Assembly (NCBI RefSeq): GCF_015100155.1
Contig: NZ_JACKZA010000001.1
Location: 62,001 to 126,000, forward strand
DNA: 64,000 bases
From: Acidithiobacillus sp. HP-2
Lineage (GTDB): Bacteria > Pseudomonadota > Gammaproteobacteria > Acidithiobacillales > Acidithiobacillaceae
Direction: 5' to 3'
The number at the start of each line of letters is the position of its first letter. The first letter of the stretch is position 1. The position numbers were made by a program, and so were the translations under genes. Below the pieces are notes generated by a model that saw only the letters and a list, made by a program, of their open reading frames with translations, was not told where the DNA came from and made no database searches. Of this stretch, positions 25,278-32,752 are shown piece by piece.

Positions 25278-26420
25278 ATGCGCGCAGAGCGTCCCGATTT
25301 TTTAACCCATTCCCAGGGAGGGCGCAAGGCCAGCCTGCCGGTTCCGGATGCTGCTGCGCAAGCCCATTCGGCGCTTTTGCTGGAGCGGATTCGTGCCGAA
25401 ATTCAGGCGGCAGGGGGTGTCATTTCCTTTCGCCGCTACATGGAGATGGCGCTGTATACCCCCGGCTTGGGATATTACATGGCGGGGCAAAACCGCCTGG
25501 GTGCCGACGGCGATTTTATGACCGCCCCGGAGATGGGTTCGGTACTGGGCAGGGTGTTGGCACGGGTGCTGGCCCTGTTGCTACAAACGGATGCGCATAA
25601 TGACGGTATGCTTGAATTTGGCGCAGGCCGTGGTTTTCTGGCGCAACAAATTCAGCAATGCCTGCCGATGATTCCTTATACGGTGCTGGAACTCAGTCCC
25701 GATCTGCAGGCCCAGCAACGGGCAATGCTTCCCTCAGTCAATCATGTGCAGCAGCTACCCGCGCACTGGCGCGGCGTCATGCTGGCCAATGAGGTGCTGG
25801 ATGCCATGCCGGTAGTGGTTGTCGAAACAGATGATCAGGGCGTGTTGCGGGAGCGTGCGGTGCGCTGGAATGGAGAAGGGCTGGAATGGGCCTGGATGCC
25901 GGAGCCTTATGGCATTGAGGCACTCGACCCCGGTCTGCTGCCGCTGATGGCGCAGTGGCCTGAACATTACCGTACTGAATTACACCCTCTGGCCACCGCC
26001 TGGTTACGGGAAGTGGCGGACTCCCTGCAGTCCGGGGCGTTGATACTGATTGATTACGGCCATGAGGCGGGAGAGTATTATCATCCTCAACGTCAGTCGG
26101 GCAGTTTGCGCGCCTATTATCGCCAGCACTGGCTGGATGATCCTTTTTATTGGCCGGGATTATGTGATCTGACGGCCCATGTGAATTTCAGCGCGTTACT
26201 GCATGCTGCGCCAACGCTTGGTCTGGAAGTGGATTTTTACGGAAATCTCGCCCGTTTTCTGGTGGAGCATGGTCTTGCCGAAGTGTATGTAGAGATGGCC
26301 GCCGGGCAGGAGGTCGCAGCCCTTTTCGCATTGAATAATGAAATCAAACGCCTGACCCTCCCTCAGGAAATGGGCGAAAGCTTCAAGGTGTTGATTCTGA
26401 AAAAGAGAGAAAAAATATGA
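25278..26420 (+). CDS. MidA-like SAM-dependent methyltransferase (DUF185 family)
   Basis: A 380-residue protein of the DUF185/MidA (NDUFAF7) family, which in mitochondria methylates an arginine in a complex I subunit; bacterial substrates are not settled. The start at 25278 has AGAGGA upstream; the open frame extends far upstream through the divergent SDR gene and is not used. Motifs: FRRYMEMALYTPGLGYYM near 52-69, GDFMTAPEMG, the SAM site LEFGAGRGFLAQQI, and MLANEVLDAMPV. The C-terminal half has GALILIDYGHEAGEYYHPQR. It is coupled to the next gene by ATGA overlap. Confidence 0.9.
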   Translation: MRAERPDFLTHSQGGRKASLPVPDAAAQAHSALLLERIRAEIQAAGGVISFRRYMEMALYTPGLGYYMAGQNRLGADGDFMTAPEMGSVLGRVLARVLALLLQTDAHNDGMLEFGAGRGFLAQQIQQCLPMIPYTVLELSPDLQAQQRAMLPSVNHVQQLPAHWRGVMLANEVLDAMPVVVVETDDQGVLRERAVRWNGEGLEWAWMPEPYGIEALDPGLLPLMAQWPEHYRTELHPLATAWLREVADSLQSGALILIDYGHEAGEYYHPQRQSGSLRAYYRQHWLDDPFYWPGLCDLTAHVNFSALLHAAPTLGLEVDFYGNLARFLVEHGLAEVYVEMAAGQEVAALFALNNEIKRLTLPQEMGESFKVLILKKREKI

Positions 26421-26767
26421 CGATAACCATTTATGGTATTCGCAATTGCGATACGATGAAAAAAGCTTTTGCCTGGTTGAACGCGCAGGGTTGGTCTTAT
26501 AATTTTCATGATTATAAAAAAGCCGGAGTGGCCCTGACAGACCTGCAGCATTGGGCGACGCTGTGGGGCTGGGAAGCGCTGATGAATCGCAAGGGGACGA
26601 CCTGGCGGCGTTTGCCCGAAGCCGCGCGTGACTGCCAGGATGCAGACACGGCTTTTGCCTTGTTGATGGCGCAGCCCAGTCTGATCCGTCGCCCCATTCT
26701 CATCAGCGGTGATCAGGGCGTGCTGGGCTTTGATCCGGAACGTTGGCTTCAGATCACCCGAGAGTAA
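26417..26767 (+). CDS. ArsC/Spx-family protein (YffB-like)
   Basis: Small 116-residue thioredoxin-fold protein. The motif YGIRNCDTMKKAFAWLN near residues 6-22 with a single Cys followed by DTMKKA is typical of YffB/Spx-like members of the arsenate-reductase family. Later NRKGTTWRRLP and LIRRPILISGD match the family core. Length and motif fit YffB better than true ArsC, so arsenate reduction is not claimed. It overlaps the methyltransferase gene by four bases and the convergent hemN by 19 bases. Confidence 0.85.
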   Translation: MTITIYGIRNCDTMKKAFAWLNAQGWSYNFHDYKKAGVALTDLQHWATLWGWEALMNRKGTTWRRLPEAARDCQDADTAFALLMAQPSLIRRPILISGDQGVLGFDPERWLQITRE

Positions 26768-28140
26768 CGGACCGACTTTTGTGGCAGGTAAGCATCAAAA
26801 ACCATACAGACATGACGGATCAGGAGGCGGCCTTGGGGAGTTACCTGCAGCTTTTCTGCATCCATCTGAATCAGCCCGTCCTCTTCCAGTTGCTTCAGGG
26901 CGGGCAGGCAATCGTTAAAATGGGTTTTGAAATGGATGCCGTATTGCTGCTGTAGTGCCGCAAAATCCAGGCGAAAATCGCAGGTCAGCCGGTTGATGAT
27001 ATGCCGGCGCAGCAGGTCTTCTTCATTCAGGCGTATGCCCTTTTCCACGGGAAGATGACCATGATCCAGCAGCTCTCCCCAGGTATCCAGATCCTTGATA
27101 TTCTGGCTGTAATTGGGGCCGACCATGGCAATGGCACTCATGCCGAAGGCGAGCAGGTCACTTCCCGCATGGGTGGAATAACCCTGGAAATTACGATAGA
27201 GGCTTCCTTCCCTTTGGGCCAGGGTCAGTTCGTCTTCTGGTAAGGCGAAATGATCCATGCCGATATACACATATCCGGCTTGCTGCAGTGTTGAGATACT
27301 TTCCGCCAGAATGCGCAGCTTGTTTTCGGGAGAGGGAATATCCGTTTCCAGGATGCGCCGCTGCGGCGGAAAGCGTTCGGGGAGATGGGCGTAATTGAAT
27401 ACCGATAATCGATTGGGGCGGAGGGTAATCACTGCTTCCAGGGTGCGGGCAAAACTTTCCGGAGTTTGTAACGGCAATCCATAAATCAAATCCAGACTGA
27501 TGGAGCGAAAACCCAGGGACCTTGCCCCGGCCATCACTTCAGCCAACAGTTCCAGACTTTGTTCCCGATTTACGGCTTTTTGCACGGCAATATCCAGATC
27601 CTGCACGCCAATACTGATGCGATTAAAGCCGGATTCCCGGAGGCGCTTGAGGGTGCCCGGTTCCAGAGCGCGGGGATCGATTTCAATACCATATTCTCCC
27701 CGATCATCGGGCAGGAACTGAAAATGCCGATGAATACTGTTCAGCAGAGTGGTCAGATCATTCTGACGCAAAAAGGTGGGAGTACCACCGCCAAAATGCA
27801 GTTGCTCTACCGGACGGCTGGCATCCAGATGATTGAGATACAACGCCATTTCTTTTTCCAGCCGCGCGACATAAGGACTGCCCCATTCGTGATGACGGGT
27901 GACTACCTTGGTGCAGGCGCAATAAAAACAGAGGTGTTCACAAAAGGGAATGTGAAAATACAGGGACAGTGGCCTGGCTTGATGGTTGGACGCCTGCAGT
28001 GCCCTGATCAGATCGGTCTCGTCAAAATCTGTGCGGAAGTGCGGCGCTGTTGGATAAGAGGTATAGCGCGGCCCCGCCTGATCGTAGCGCCGGATGAGAT
28101 CGGGATCGACAATCACGCTTTGTTCGGGATCAGTATGCAC
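26749..28140 (-). CDS. hemN: Oxygen-independent coproporphyrinogen III dehydrogenase
   Basis: Radical-SAM enzyme converting coproporphyrinogen III to protoporphyrinogen IX without O2. The 463-residue protein begins with the family segment YDQAGPRYTSYPTAPHF. The cluster motif CEHLCFYCAC supplies C67, C71 and C74, with C76 following, matching true HemN rather than HemW. GGGTPTFL, ISIGVQDLD and DLIYGLPLQTPESF follow. The C-terminal RLTCDFRLDF region is also HemN-like. It lies 37 bp after the metR-like gene on the same strand. It supplies haem, for example for the bd oxidase, when oxygen is low (inference). Confidence 0.95.
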   Translation of the reverse strand: MHTDPEQSVIVDPDLIRRYDQAGPRYTSYPTAPHFRTDFDETDLIRALQASNHQARPLSLYFHIPFCEHLCFYCACTKVVTRHHEWGSPYVARLEKEMALYLNHLDASRPVEQLHFGGGTPTFLRQNDLTTLLNSIHRHFQFLPDDRGEYGIEIDPRALEPGTLKRLRESGFNRISIGVQDLDIAVQKAVNREQSLELLAEVMAGARSLGFRSISLDLIYGLPLQTPESFARTLEAVITLRPNRLSVFNYAHLPERFPPQRRILETDIPSPENKLRILAESISTLQQAGYVYIGMDHFALPEDELTLAQREGSLYRNFQGYSTHAGSDLLAFGMSAIAMVGPNYSQNIKDLDTWGELLDHGHLPVEKGIRLNEEDLLRRHIINRLTCDFRLDFAALQQQYGIHFKTHFNDCLPALKQLEEDGLIQMDAEKLQVTPQGRLLIRHVCMVFDAYLPQKSVRYSRVI

Positions 28141-28177
28141 GGGACGCCCTCTTTTTCAGACAGGGAATTTACTCAGA

Positions 28178-29110
28178 TCATACGCCCTGAATATCTTTTA
28201 CTCCAAGCAGATTTGCAGCCACACTGGCCCGGATTTCCTCCAGAAAGGCGCGCATGTGCTCTTGTTCCGACTGCTCAGCCGTGGTGGCTGCCTGCAAAGT
28301 CTGCCAAAGACCTTGAGGACCCAGTGGCAGGGCGCGCACATAACCCTTTTCACCGTAGCTCCCCACCGCCCAGGAAGGGAGAGCGGCTATACCCTGACCC
28401 GAGGCCACCAGTTGCAGGATGATGACCGTCAGTTCGGCATGCCGCCGGCGCCAGGGCTGGATGCCAGCGGGCTGCAGAAACTCCCGGAACAAATCCAGAC
28501 GTCGGTCTTCCACCGGATAGGTGATGAGGGTTTCTTCCAGAAAGTCGGCGGGCTCCAGATAAGGCTTGCTGGCCAGGGCGTGGCGAGGATTGACCAGAGC
28601 GACCACTTCGTAGGCAAACAGGGGATGCAGGGTGATATCTGCGGCCATGGCATCTGGGGCGGTCAGTACGGTCAGGTCAGCCTGATGACTTTGCAGGAGG
28701 GGCAGAGGGTCCTGTTGAAAACCGGACACCAGGTCCATCTCAACGTCCGGCCAGTTTTCCCGGAAATGATCCATGGCGGGGGTCAGCCAGTCAAAACAGG
28801 TATGACATTCCACGGCAATACGCAGGCGTCCACTGTTGCCCAGCGCCCGACGTTTAAGTTCTTCCTGCAACTGCCGCACGCGGGGCAGGACTTCCCGCGC
28901 TGCCGCCAGCAATTCTTCACCGGCAGGGCTGAGGCGCAACTGGCTGCCCCGTTCGCGGTCCAGAATGTTGACACCAAATTCCGCTTCCAGACCACGGAGC
29001 TGATGGGACAGGGCGGACTGGGTCAGATGCAGGCGTTGGGCTGCGGCAGCCAGACTGCCAAACTGGGCGACAGCTTCGATGGTGCGCAGGTGGCGAATTT
29101 CAATGGGCAT
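28178..29110 (-). CDS. metR: LysR-family regulator, MetR-like
   Basis: DNA-binding regulator of 310 residues. The N-terminal winged helix reads MPIEIRHLRTIEAVAQFGSL followed by AAAAQRLHLTQSALSHQLRGLE. The effector domain begins LRIAVECHTCFDWLTPAMDHF, then VEMDLVSGFQQDPLPLL and GIAALPSWAV, which match MetR (homocysteine-responsive activator of methionine genes) closely along the length. No met gene lies beside it here; the next gene downstream is hemN, so the pairing is unusual. A degenerate copy of the transposable repeat lies upstream. Confidence 0.8.
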   Translation of the reverse strand: MPIEIRHLRTIEAVAQFGSLAAAAQRLHLTQSALSHQLRGLEAEFGVNILDRERGSQLRLSPAGEELLAAAREVLPRVRQLQEELKRRALGNSGRLRIAVECHTCFDWLTPAMDHFRENWPDVEMDLVSGFQQDPLPLLQSHQADLTVLTAPDAMAADITLHPLFAYEVVALVNPRHALASKPYLEPADFLEETLITYPVEDRRLDLFREFLQPAGIQPWRRRHAELTVIILQLVASGQGIAALPSWAVGSYGEKGYVRALPLGPQGLWQTLQAATTAEQSEQEHMRAFLEEIRASVAANLLGVKDIQGV

Positions 29111-29180
29111 GGCAGGCTCGATTCAGGCTGTTTCCAGATCGCATTGTCCCACGATCATCGCGTCCTGCAACATGCTTTAA

Positions 29181-29243
29181 TCCTCAAAATGGCAGTCGGC
29201 GCGGACCAAAGTCGTTGCAAAGCTTCCAGGCCGACTGCCGTTT
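29181..29243. repeat. Internally deleted copy C of the inverted-repeat element
   Basis: TCCTCAAAATGGCAGTCGGC (29181-29200) is the left arm and GCCGACTGCC (29230-29239) followed by GTTTTA the right. The middle (AAAGTCGTTGCAAAGC) matches the right half of copies A and B. The arms differ from those in A and B but still match each other. No target duplication is evident. It sits between metR and the porin promoter. Confidence 0.65.
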
Positions 29244-29306
29244 TATGATGATGGATACCCCTTTCAACCCGTTTCTGCCATAATCGTTATATCCATATAG
29301 AAATAA

Positions 29307-29361
29307 CGTCACAAAAAGTTCATAAAACTGTCATCATCTTGTCATATAGCCTCGTTATTAT
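29307..29361 (+). promoter_or_regulatory. Tandem PHO-box promoter of the porin
   Basis: Four hexamers lie at exact 11-bp steps: CGTCAC (29307), GTTCAT (29318), TGTCAT (29329) and TGTCAT (29340). The last two, CTGTCATCATCTTGTCAT, match the PhoB box (CTGTCAT direct repeats with a 4-bp spacer). A -10-like TATTAT follows at 29356-29361 after a ten-base spacer, the arrangement of PhoB-dependent promoters in which the box replaces the -35. Confidence 0.82.
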
Positions 29362-29401
29362 GCCCACAGTGTTGCAAAGAACCCTAAATCGAGGAGGTCA
29401 C

Positions 29402-30754
29402 ATGTTGAAGAAAAACCGCGTTGTCATTGCACTGTTTGCGGCCCTGAGTGGCTTTGCTGCTATCGCCCATGCCGACACCAGTTCCACAGAAAATACCCTG
29501 GCTGACTTTTTTATGCACAGCAAGGTGGATGGACAAATTCGTTCTTACTATTTTGATCGGTTCTTTGGAAAGAATGCCACAAATCTCAGCGCCTTCTCGC
29601 TGGGTGGCTACATTAACGTGCATACGCCTTCTGCAGCGGGTTTCAGCGCTGATGTAGGTTTTTACACGGCTAATAGTCTGGGTGCCAATCGGGTTAATCC
29701 CGATGCTACCTTGATGGGTACCGCAGACTCCACAAATGCCTTGGGTCAGGCTTATCTGCAGTACGCCATTCCCGATGTGGTGATGATTCGGGCGGGTAAC
29801 CAGGAAGTTAACACCCCTTTTGTGAATGGCTCCGACTCCCGTGCGATTCCGGCCACCTACCAGGGCATTTTTGCGCAAGTGACGCCTTACTGTGGCTGGA
29901 ACATTTATGGTATGCGGATGTTCCGCTGGAAGAGTCGCACCTCAGGTGATTATTACCGCGATAACCTGTATTACAACACTGGTTTCGACGGTGACCCCAT
30001 TTATGGTGGCGCGGCTGACCTGCCCGCAGGTACGCCAGCTTCCAATGGCCTTTTGGCGTTTGGTACGAGTTACAAGAGGTACGGTATCAATGCCCAGGCC
30101 TGGTATTACAACTTCTATAACTTTACTAACATGTTCTACGGCGATGCCAGTTACACTTTGAAGACGGGCATGGGGCTGGACCCGTTTCTTGGTGGTCAAG
30201 TAGTACGCGAGTGGGATGCCAACAGTCGTTTGAATAGCAGCAATTCCGGTGTCGGCGCAATCGATCACTTCCAGGGCAACGGGGTCAACAGCACTGCCTG
30301 GGGTGTGGAAGGTGGCGTCAAATATAATCTGGATAACGCCATTCTCGGCAAAGGGGCACTGACAGCCGCTTACAATGAAATTGAATATCATCCTGGAGCC
30401 ATCGGTGGTGGGGCCATTGTTTCGCCCTATACCGTCGGTTATGCAACGGATCCCCTCTATACCACGTCCATGATTCGTGGTCTGGTGGAAATGGGTCCCG
30501 GTCATGGTTTTAAAATTGGTCTGAGCCAGCATTTCCTTAACAACAGCTTTTTGTTCCAGACGGCTTATGCCCAGTACCATCTCCAGGCGGCAGGTTATGC
30601 CAACGATATCTACGGTGATCTGACTTACTTCCCCAAGGGTTTCCTCAAAGGTCTGTCCATTCGTGATCGGGTAGAAGTCGCTCATGGTGGCGGACTTCCG
30701 AATAACACCGGCTATTTCATCTACAACCGCGTGATGTTGACCTACGCATTCTAA
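29402..30754 (+). CDS. OprD-type outer-membrane porin, probably phosphate-starvation induced
   Basis: Outer-membrane channel of 450 residues. The start MLKKNRVVIAL has GAGGAGG just upstream; 21 upstream codons are in frame but improbable. The signal peptide ends near AIAHA-D. The mature protein starts ADFFMHSKVDGQIRSYYFDR, typical of OprD-like porins of this group. It then alternates short strands rich in Tyr and Trp, ending in aromatic YNRVMLTYAF with a terminal Phe for barrel assembly. The promoter carries tandem PHO boxes, so phosphate or phosphorylated-compound uptake is the likely role. It is followed 32 bp later by an OmpA-like lipoprotein gene. Confidence 0.8.
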   Translation: MLKKNRVVIALFAALSGFAAIAHADTSSTENTLADFFMHSKVDGQIRSYYFDRFFGKNATNLSAFSLGGYINVHTPSAAGFSADVGFYTANSLGANRVNPDATLMGTADSTNALGQAYLQYAIPDVVMIRAGNQEVNTPFVNGSDSRAIPATYQGIFAQVTPYCGWNIYGMRMFRWKSRTSGDYYRDNLYYNTGFDGDPIYGGAADLPAGTPASNGLLAFGTSYKRYGINAQAWYYNFYNFTNMFYGDASYTLKTGMGLDPFLGGQVVREWDANSRLNSSNSGVGAIDHFQGNGVNSTAWGVEGGVKYNLDNAILGKGALTAAYNEIEYHPGAIGGGAIVSPYTVGYATDPLYTTSMIRGLVEMGPGHGFKIGLSQHFLNNSFLFQTAYAQYHLQAAGYANDIYGDLTYFPKGFLKGLSIRDRVEVAHGGGLPNNTGYFIYNRVMLTYAF

Positions 30755-30786
30755 GCGGACGCATACTGCGAAACTCAGGGAGAACA

Positions 30787-31335
30787 ATGATGATTGCCAA
30801 AAAACATGTATTGCTCGCGGTAATGTTGATGGCGGCGGCTGGTTGTGCGGAAGCCCCCTTTCAGGGCTGTCCTGCCAACAAGGCGCCGGTAGCGGCGCCG
30901 GTGCCCGCTCCGGCTCCAGCCCCCGTTCCTGTTCCGGCGCCCATTGCGCCAGTGCAGCGTACGGTCCTGCAGAGCAAACCCATTACCATCACGGGTATCA
31001 ACTTCAAGCTGAATTCTTCCAAACTCATGGGCCATGACATCCAGGTTCTGGACCAGGTCGCGGATTTTGCCCGGAAGCACAGCAGCGCGGTACTGGATGT
31101 CAATGGTTACTGCAGTAAGGTAGGCAGCTATGCCTACAACCAGCGTCTTTCAGAACAGCGCGCTGACAGTGTTGCTCAGTATCTGGAAGCGCACGGCGTG
31201 TCCCGTTCACGGATGGTGCTGAAGGGCCATTCCTACAATGATCCGGTCGCCAGCAATGCAACGCCGCAGGGTCGTTTTGCCAACCAGCGGGTAGAAATCA
31301 ATTCGACCATTCAGGTGGAAAAAACCGTCAACTAA
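30787..31335 (+). CDS. OmpA-like peptidoglycan-associated lipoprotein
   Basis: A 182-residue envelope protein. The signal peptide ends LMAAAGC, a lipobox with the acylated Cys near residue 20. An Ala-Pro-rich linker (about 33-56) follows, then an OmpA C-terminal domain: GINFKLNSSKLMGHDIQVLDQVADFARKH, the peptidoglycan-binding NQRLSEQRADSVAQYLEAHGV with its Asp and Arg, and GRFANQRVEI. It anchors the outer membrane to peptidoglycan. It is probably co-transcribed with the porin and ended by the terminator at 31408-31430. Confidence 0.88.
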   Translation: MMIAKKHVLLAVMLMAAAGCAEAPFQGCPANKAPVAAPVPAPAPAPVPVPAPIAPVQRTVLQSKPITITGINFKLNSSKLMGHDIQVLDQVADFARKHSSAVLDVNGYCSKVGSYAYNQRLSEQRADSVAQYLEAHGVSRSRMVLKGHSYNDPVASNATPQGRFANQRVEINSTIQVEKTVN

Positions 31336-31407
31336 CGGTCAAGATATCGCCTGATAATGTAAAGATTTTACCTCTGCAATGCTCATGGCATTGCTCCTCC
31401 TCTCCTC

Positions 31408-31430
31408 GCCCCGCTCTGCGGGGCTTTTTT
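31408..31430 (+). terminator. Rho-independent terminator of the porin/OmpA operon
   Basis: GCCCCGC (31408-31414) pairs with GCGGGGC (31418-31424) around TCT and is followed by TTTTTT. Confidence 0.95.
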
Positions 31431-31451
31431 ATTACGGGGATTTCGGATTAT

Positions 31452-31647
31452 CCCAAAAACGGCAGTTGCTATGAGTGCTTTGCAGCGACTTTTGTTCTGA
31501 GCCGTTGTTGTTCTTGGCGAAATCCTGCGCCCGTCAGGAGAGCTGTTTGAGCCCGAAGGGCGAGTTCTCTCCTGACAGCAGGATGAGCCTTAGAACAACA
31601 GGCGAGGAACAACGGAGCAAAAAGCACTCATAGCAACTGCCGTTAGG
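31452..31647. mobile_element. Miniature inverted-repeat transposable element, copy B (196 bp)
   Basis: Same element as 14551-14749 in opposite orientation. Arms CCCAAAAACGGCAGTTGC and its inverse bound the element, with the right end shortened by a few T/A bases. It is flanked by the 5-bp duplication ATTAT at 31447-31451 and 31648-31652. The internal 10-bp inverted repeat GTCAGGAGAG/CTCTCCTGAC and apex GCCC-TTC-GGGC are kept. The right duplication contains the stop codon of the heptosyltransferase gene. No coding capacity. Confidence 0.85.
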
Positions 31648-31648
31648 A

Positions 31649-32752
31649 TTATCGAGAGGAGAGCTGCTGGAGAACCTGTTCGGGAAGCAGATCTTCCATG
31701 CAGCGGTGGTGCTTGAGAGGGCATTCTCTTTTGCCGCAGGGGCTGCAGGAAAGTCCCAGACGCAGGGCCACGGCGCCGGGTGACAAGGGCGGAGTCATTT
31801 GCAGGGGGGTTGATCCATACAGGGCTATGACCCGGCTGCCGACAGCCCCGGCAATATGCATCAGACCCGAGTCATTACTGACGGTGATTTCTGTCAGTGA
31901 GAGCAGGTCGATGGCTTCTGTGAGGCTGGTACGCCCACCCAGATCAAGCACTGTCGGGACAGCTTGCGCGATGGTCTGGGTGATTTCGGCGTCTTTCGGA
32001 CTGCCGAAAAGCCACACTGGTCGTCCGGCCTGAGTCAGTTGCCGGGCCAGACTGACCCAGTGACGTACAGGCCAGCGTTTGGCCGGGCCATATTCTGCCC
32101 CGGGTGCGAGTGCCACCAGTCCTGCACCGGGATTTTGGATATTCAGACGTTGCAGCGTGATGGCAAGCGCACCGTGATCCACCGTCAGACGCGGTGCGGG
32201 TAAATGCTTGGGTTGCGGCAAACGTCGTGGTAACCCCAGGGCCACAAAACGATCTACCGTACGTGGCAGGCGTTTTTTATCCAGGTGGTGGCGGTCATTG
32301 AGCAGCATTTTTCGGGCACTGCCGCCAAAGCCACTGCGGTTGGGAATCTGGGCCCAGTAAGGAACCAGTGCCGATTTCAGGCTGTTGGGCAAACAGATAG
32401 ACCAGTCGTAATCTTCTTTCTGGAGGGTTTCGGCTATACGGCGGCGTTCTTTCCAGCCCAGTTTGCCGTGGGGAATATCCAGAGGAATGCCGCGCCGCAC
32501 TTCTGCCATGCGCGAAGCAACCGGCAGGCTGGCCGGCGGGGCTAGGACATCAATCTGCAGTTTGGGCCAGCGCCGGCGCATGACCTGCAATAATACTTGC
32601 GCCATGACCATGTCGCCTACCCAGGCAGGACCCACCAGCAGAAGGCGGGCCGGATCATAAGCCCGGGCCAGGCGGGTATTATGGGCGGCAAACGCATCTT
32701 CTTCGGCGTAAGGCGGTTCGATGGTTTCCGGTAAAGCCTCTGACATGTTCAT
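31649..32752 (-). CDS. ADP-heptose:LPS heptosyltransferase (WaaF-like, GT9)
   Basis: Adds heptose to the inner core of lipopolysaccharide on the cytoplasmic face of the inner membrane. The start ATG at 32750-32752 overlaps the stop of the RMD1 gene (ATGA); a later ATG at 32744-32746 is also possible, giving about 367 residues. GT9 features: LLVGPAWVGDMVMAQ near the N-terminus, LPNSLKSALVPYWAQIPNRSGF, VALAPGAEYGPAKRWP, and VSNDSGLMHIAGAVGSRVIALYGSTPL. The C-terminus contains a CSPCGKRECPLKHHRCM cysteine/His cluster common in WaaF proteins. Its stop lies within the target duplication of element copy B. It is last in a five-gene operon. Confidence 0.87.
   Translation of the reverse strand: MNMSEALPETIEPPYAEEDAFAAHNTRLARAYDPARLLLVGPAWVGDMVMAQVLLQVMRRRWPKLQIDVLAPPASLPVASRMAEVRRGIPLDIPHGKLGWKERRRIAETLQKEDYDWSICLPNSLKSALVPYWAQIPNRSGFGGSARKMLLNDRHHLDKKRLPRTVDRFVALGLPRRLPQPKHLPAPRLTVDHGALAITLQRLNIQNPGAGLVALAPGAEYGPAKRWPVRHWVSLARQLTQAGRPVWLFGSPKDAEITQTIAQAVPTVLDLGGRTSLTEAIDLLSLTEITVSNDSGLMHIAGAVGSRVIALYGSTPLQMTPPLSPGAVALRLGLSCSPCGKRECPLKHHRCMEDLLPEQVLQQLSSR

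Noticed and set aside
26417-26767. Arsenate reductase ArsC
   Set aside because: The family is right, but the NCDTMKKA motif and length fit YffB/Spx-like proteins better, and no ars genes are nearby.
28094-29248. Plus-strand open frame of 384 codons opposite metR
   Set aside because: Antisense shadow of a strongly conserved LysR gene, with no matching family features.
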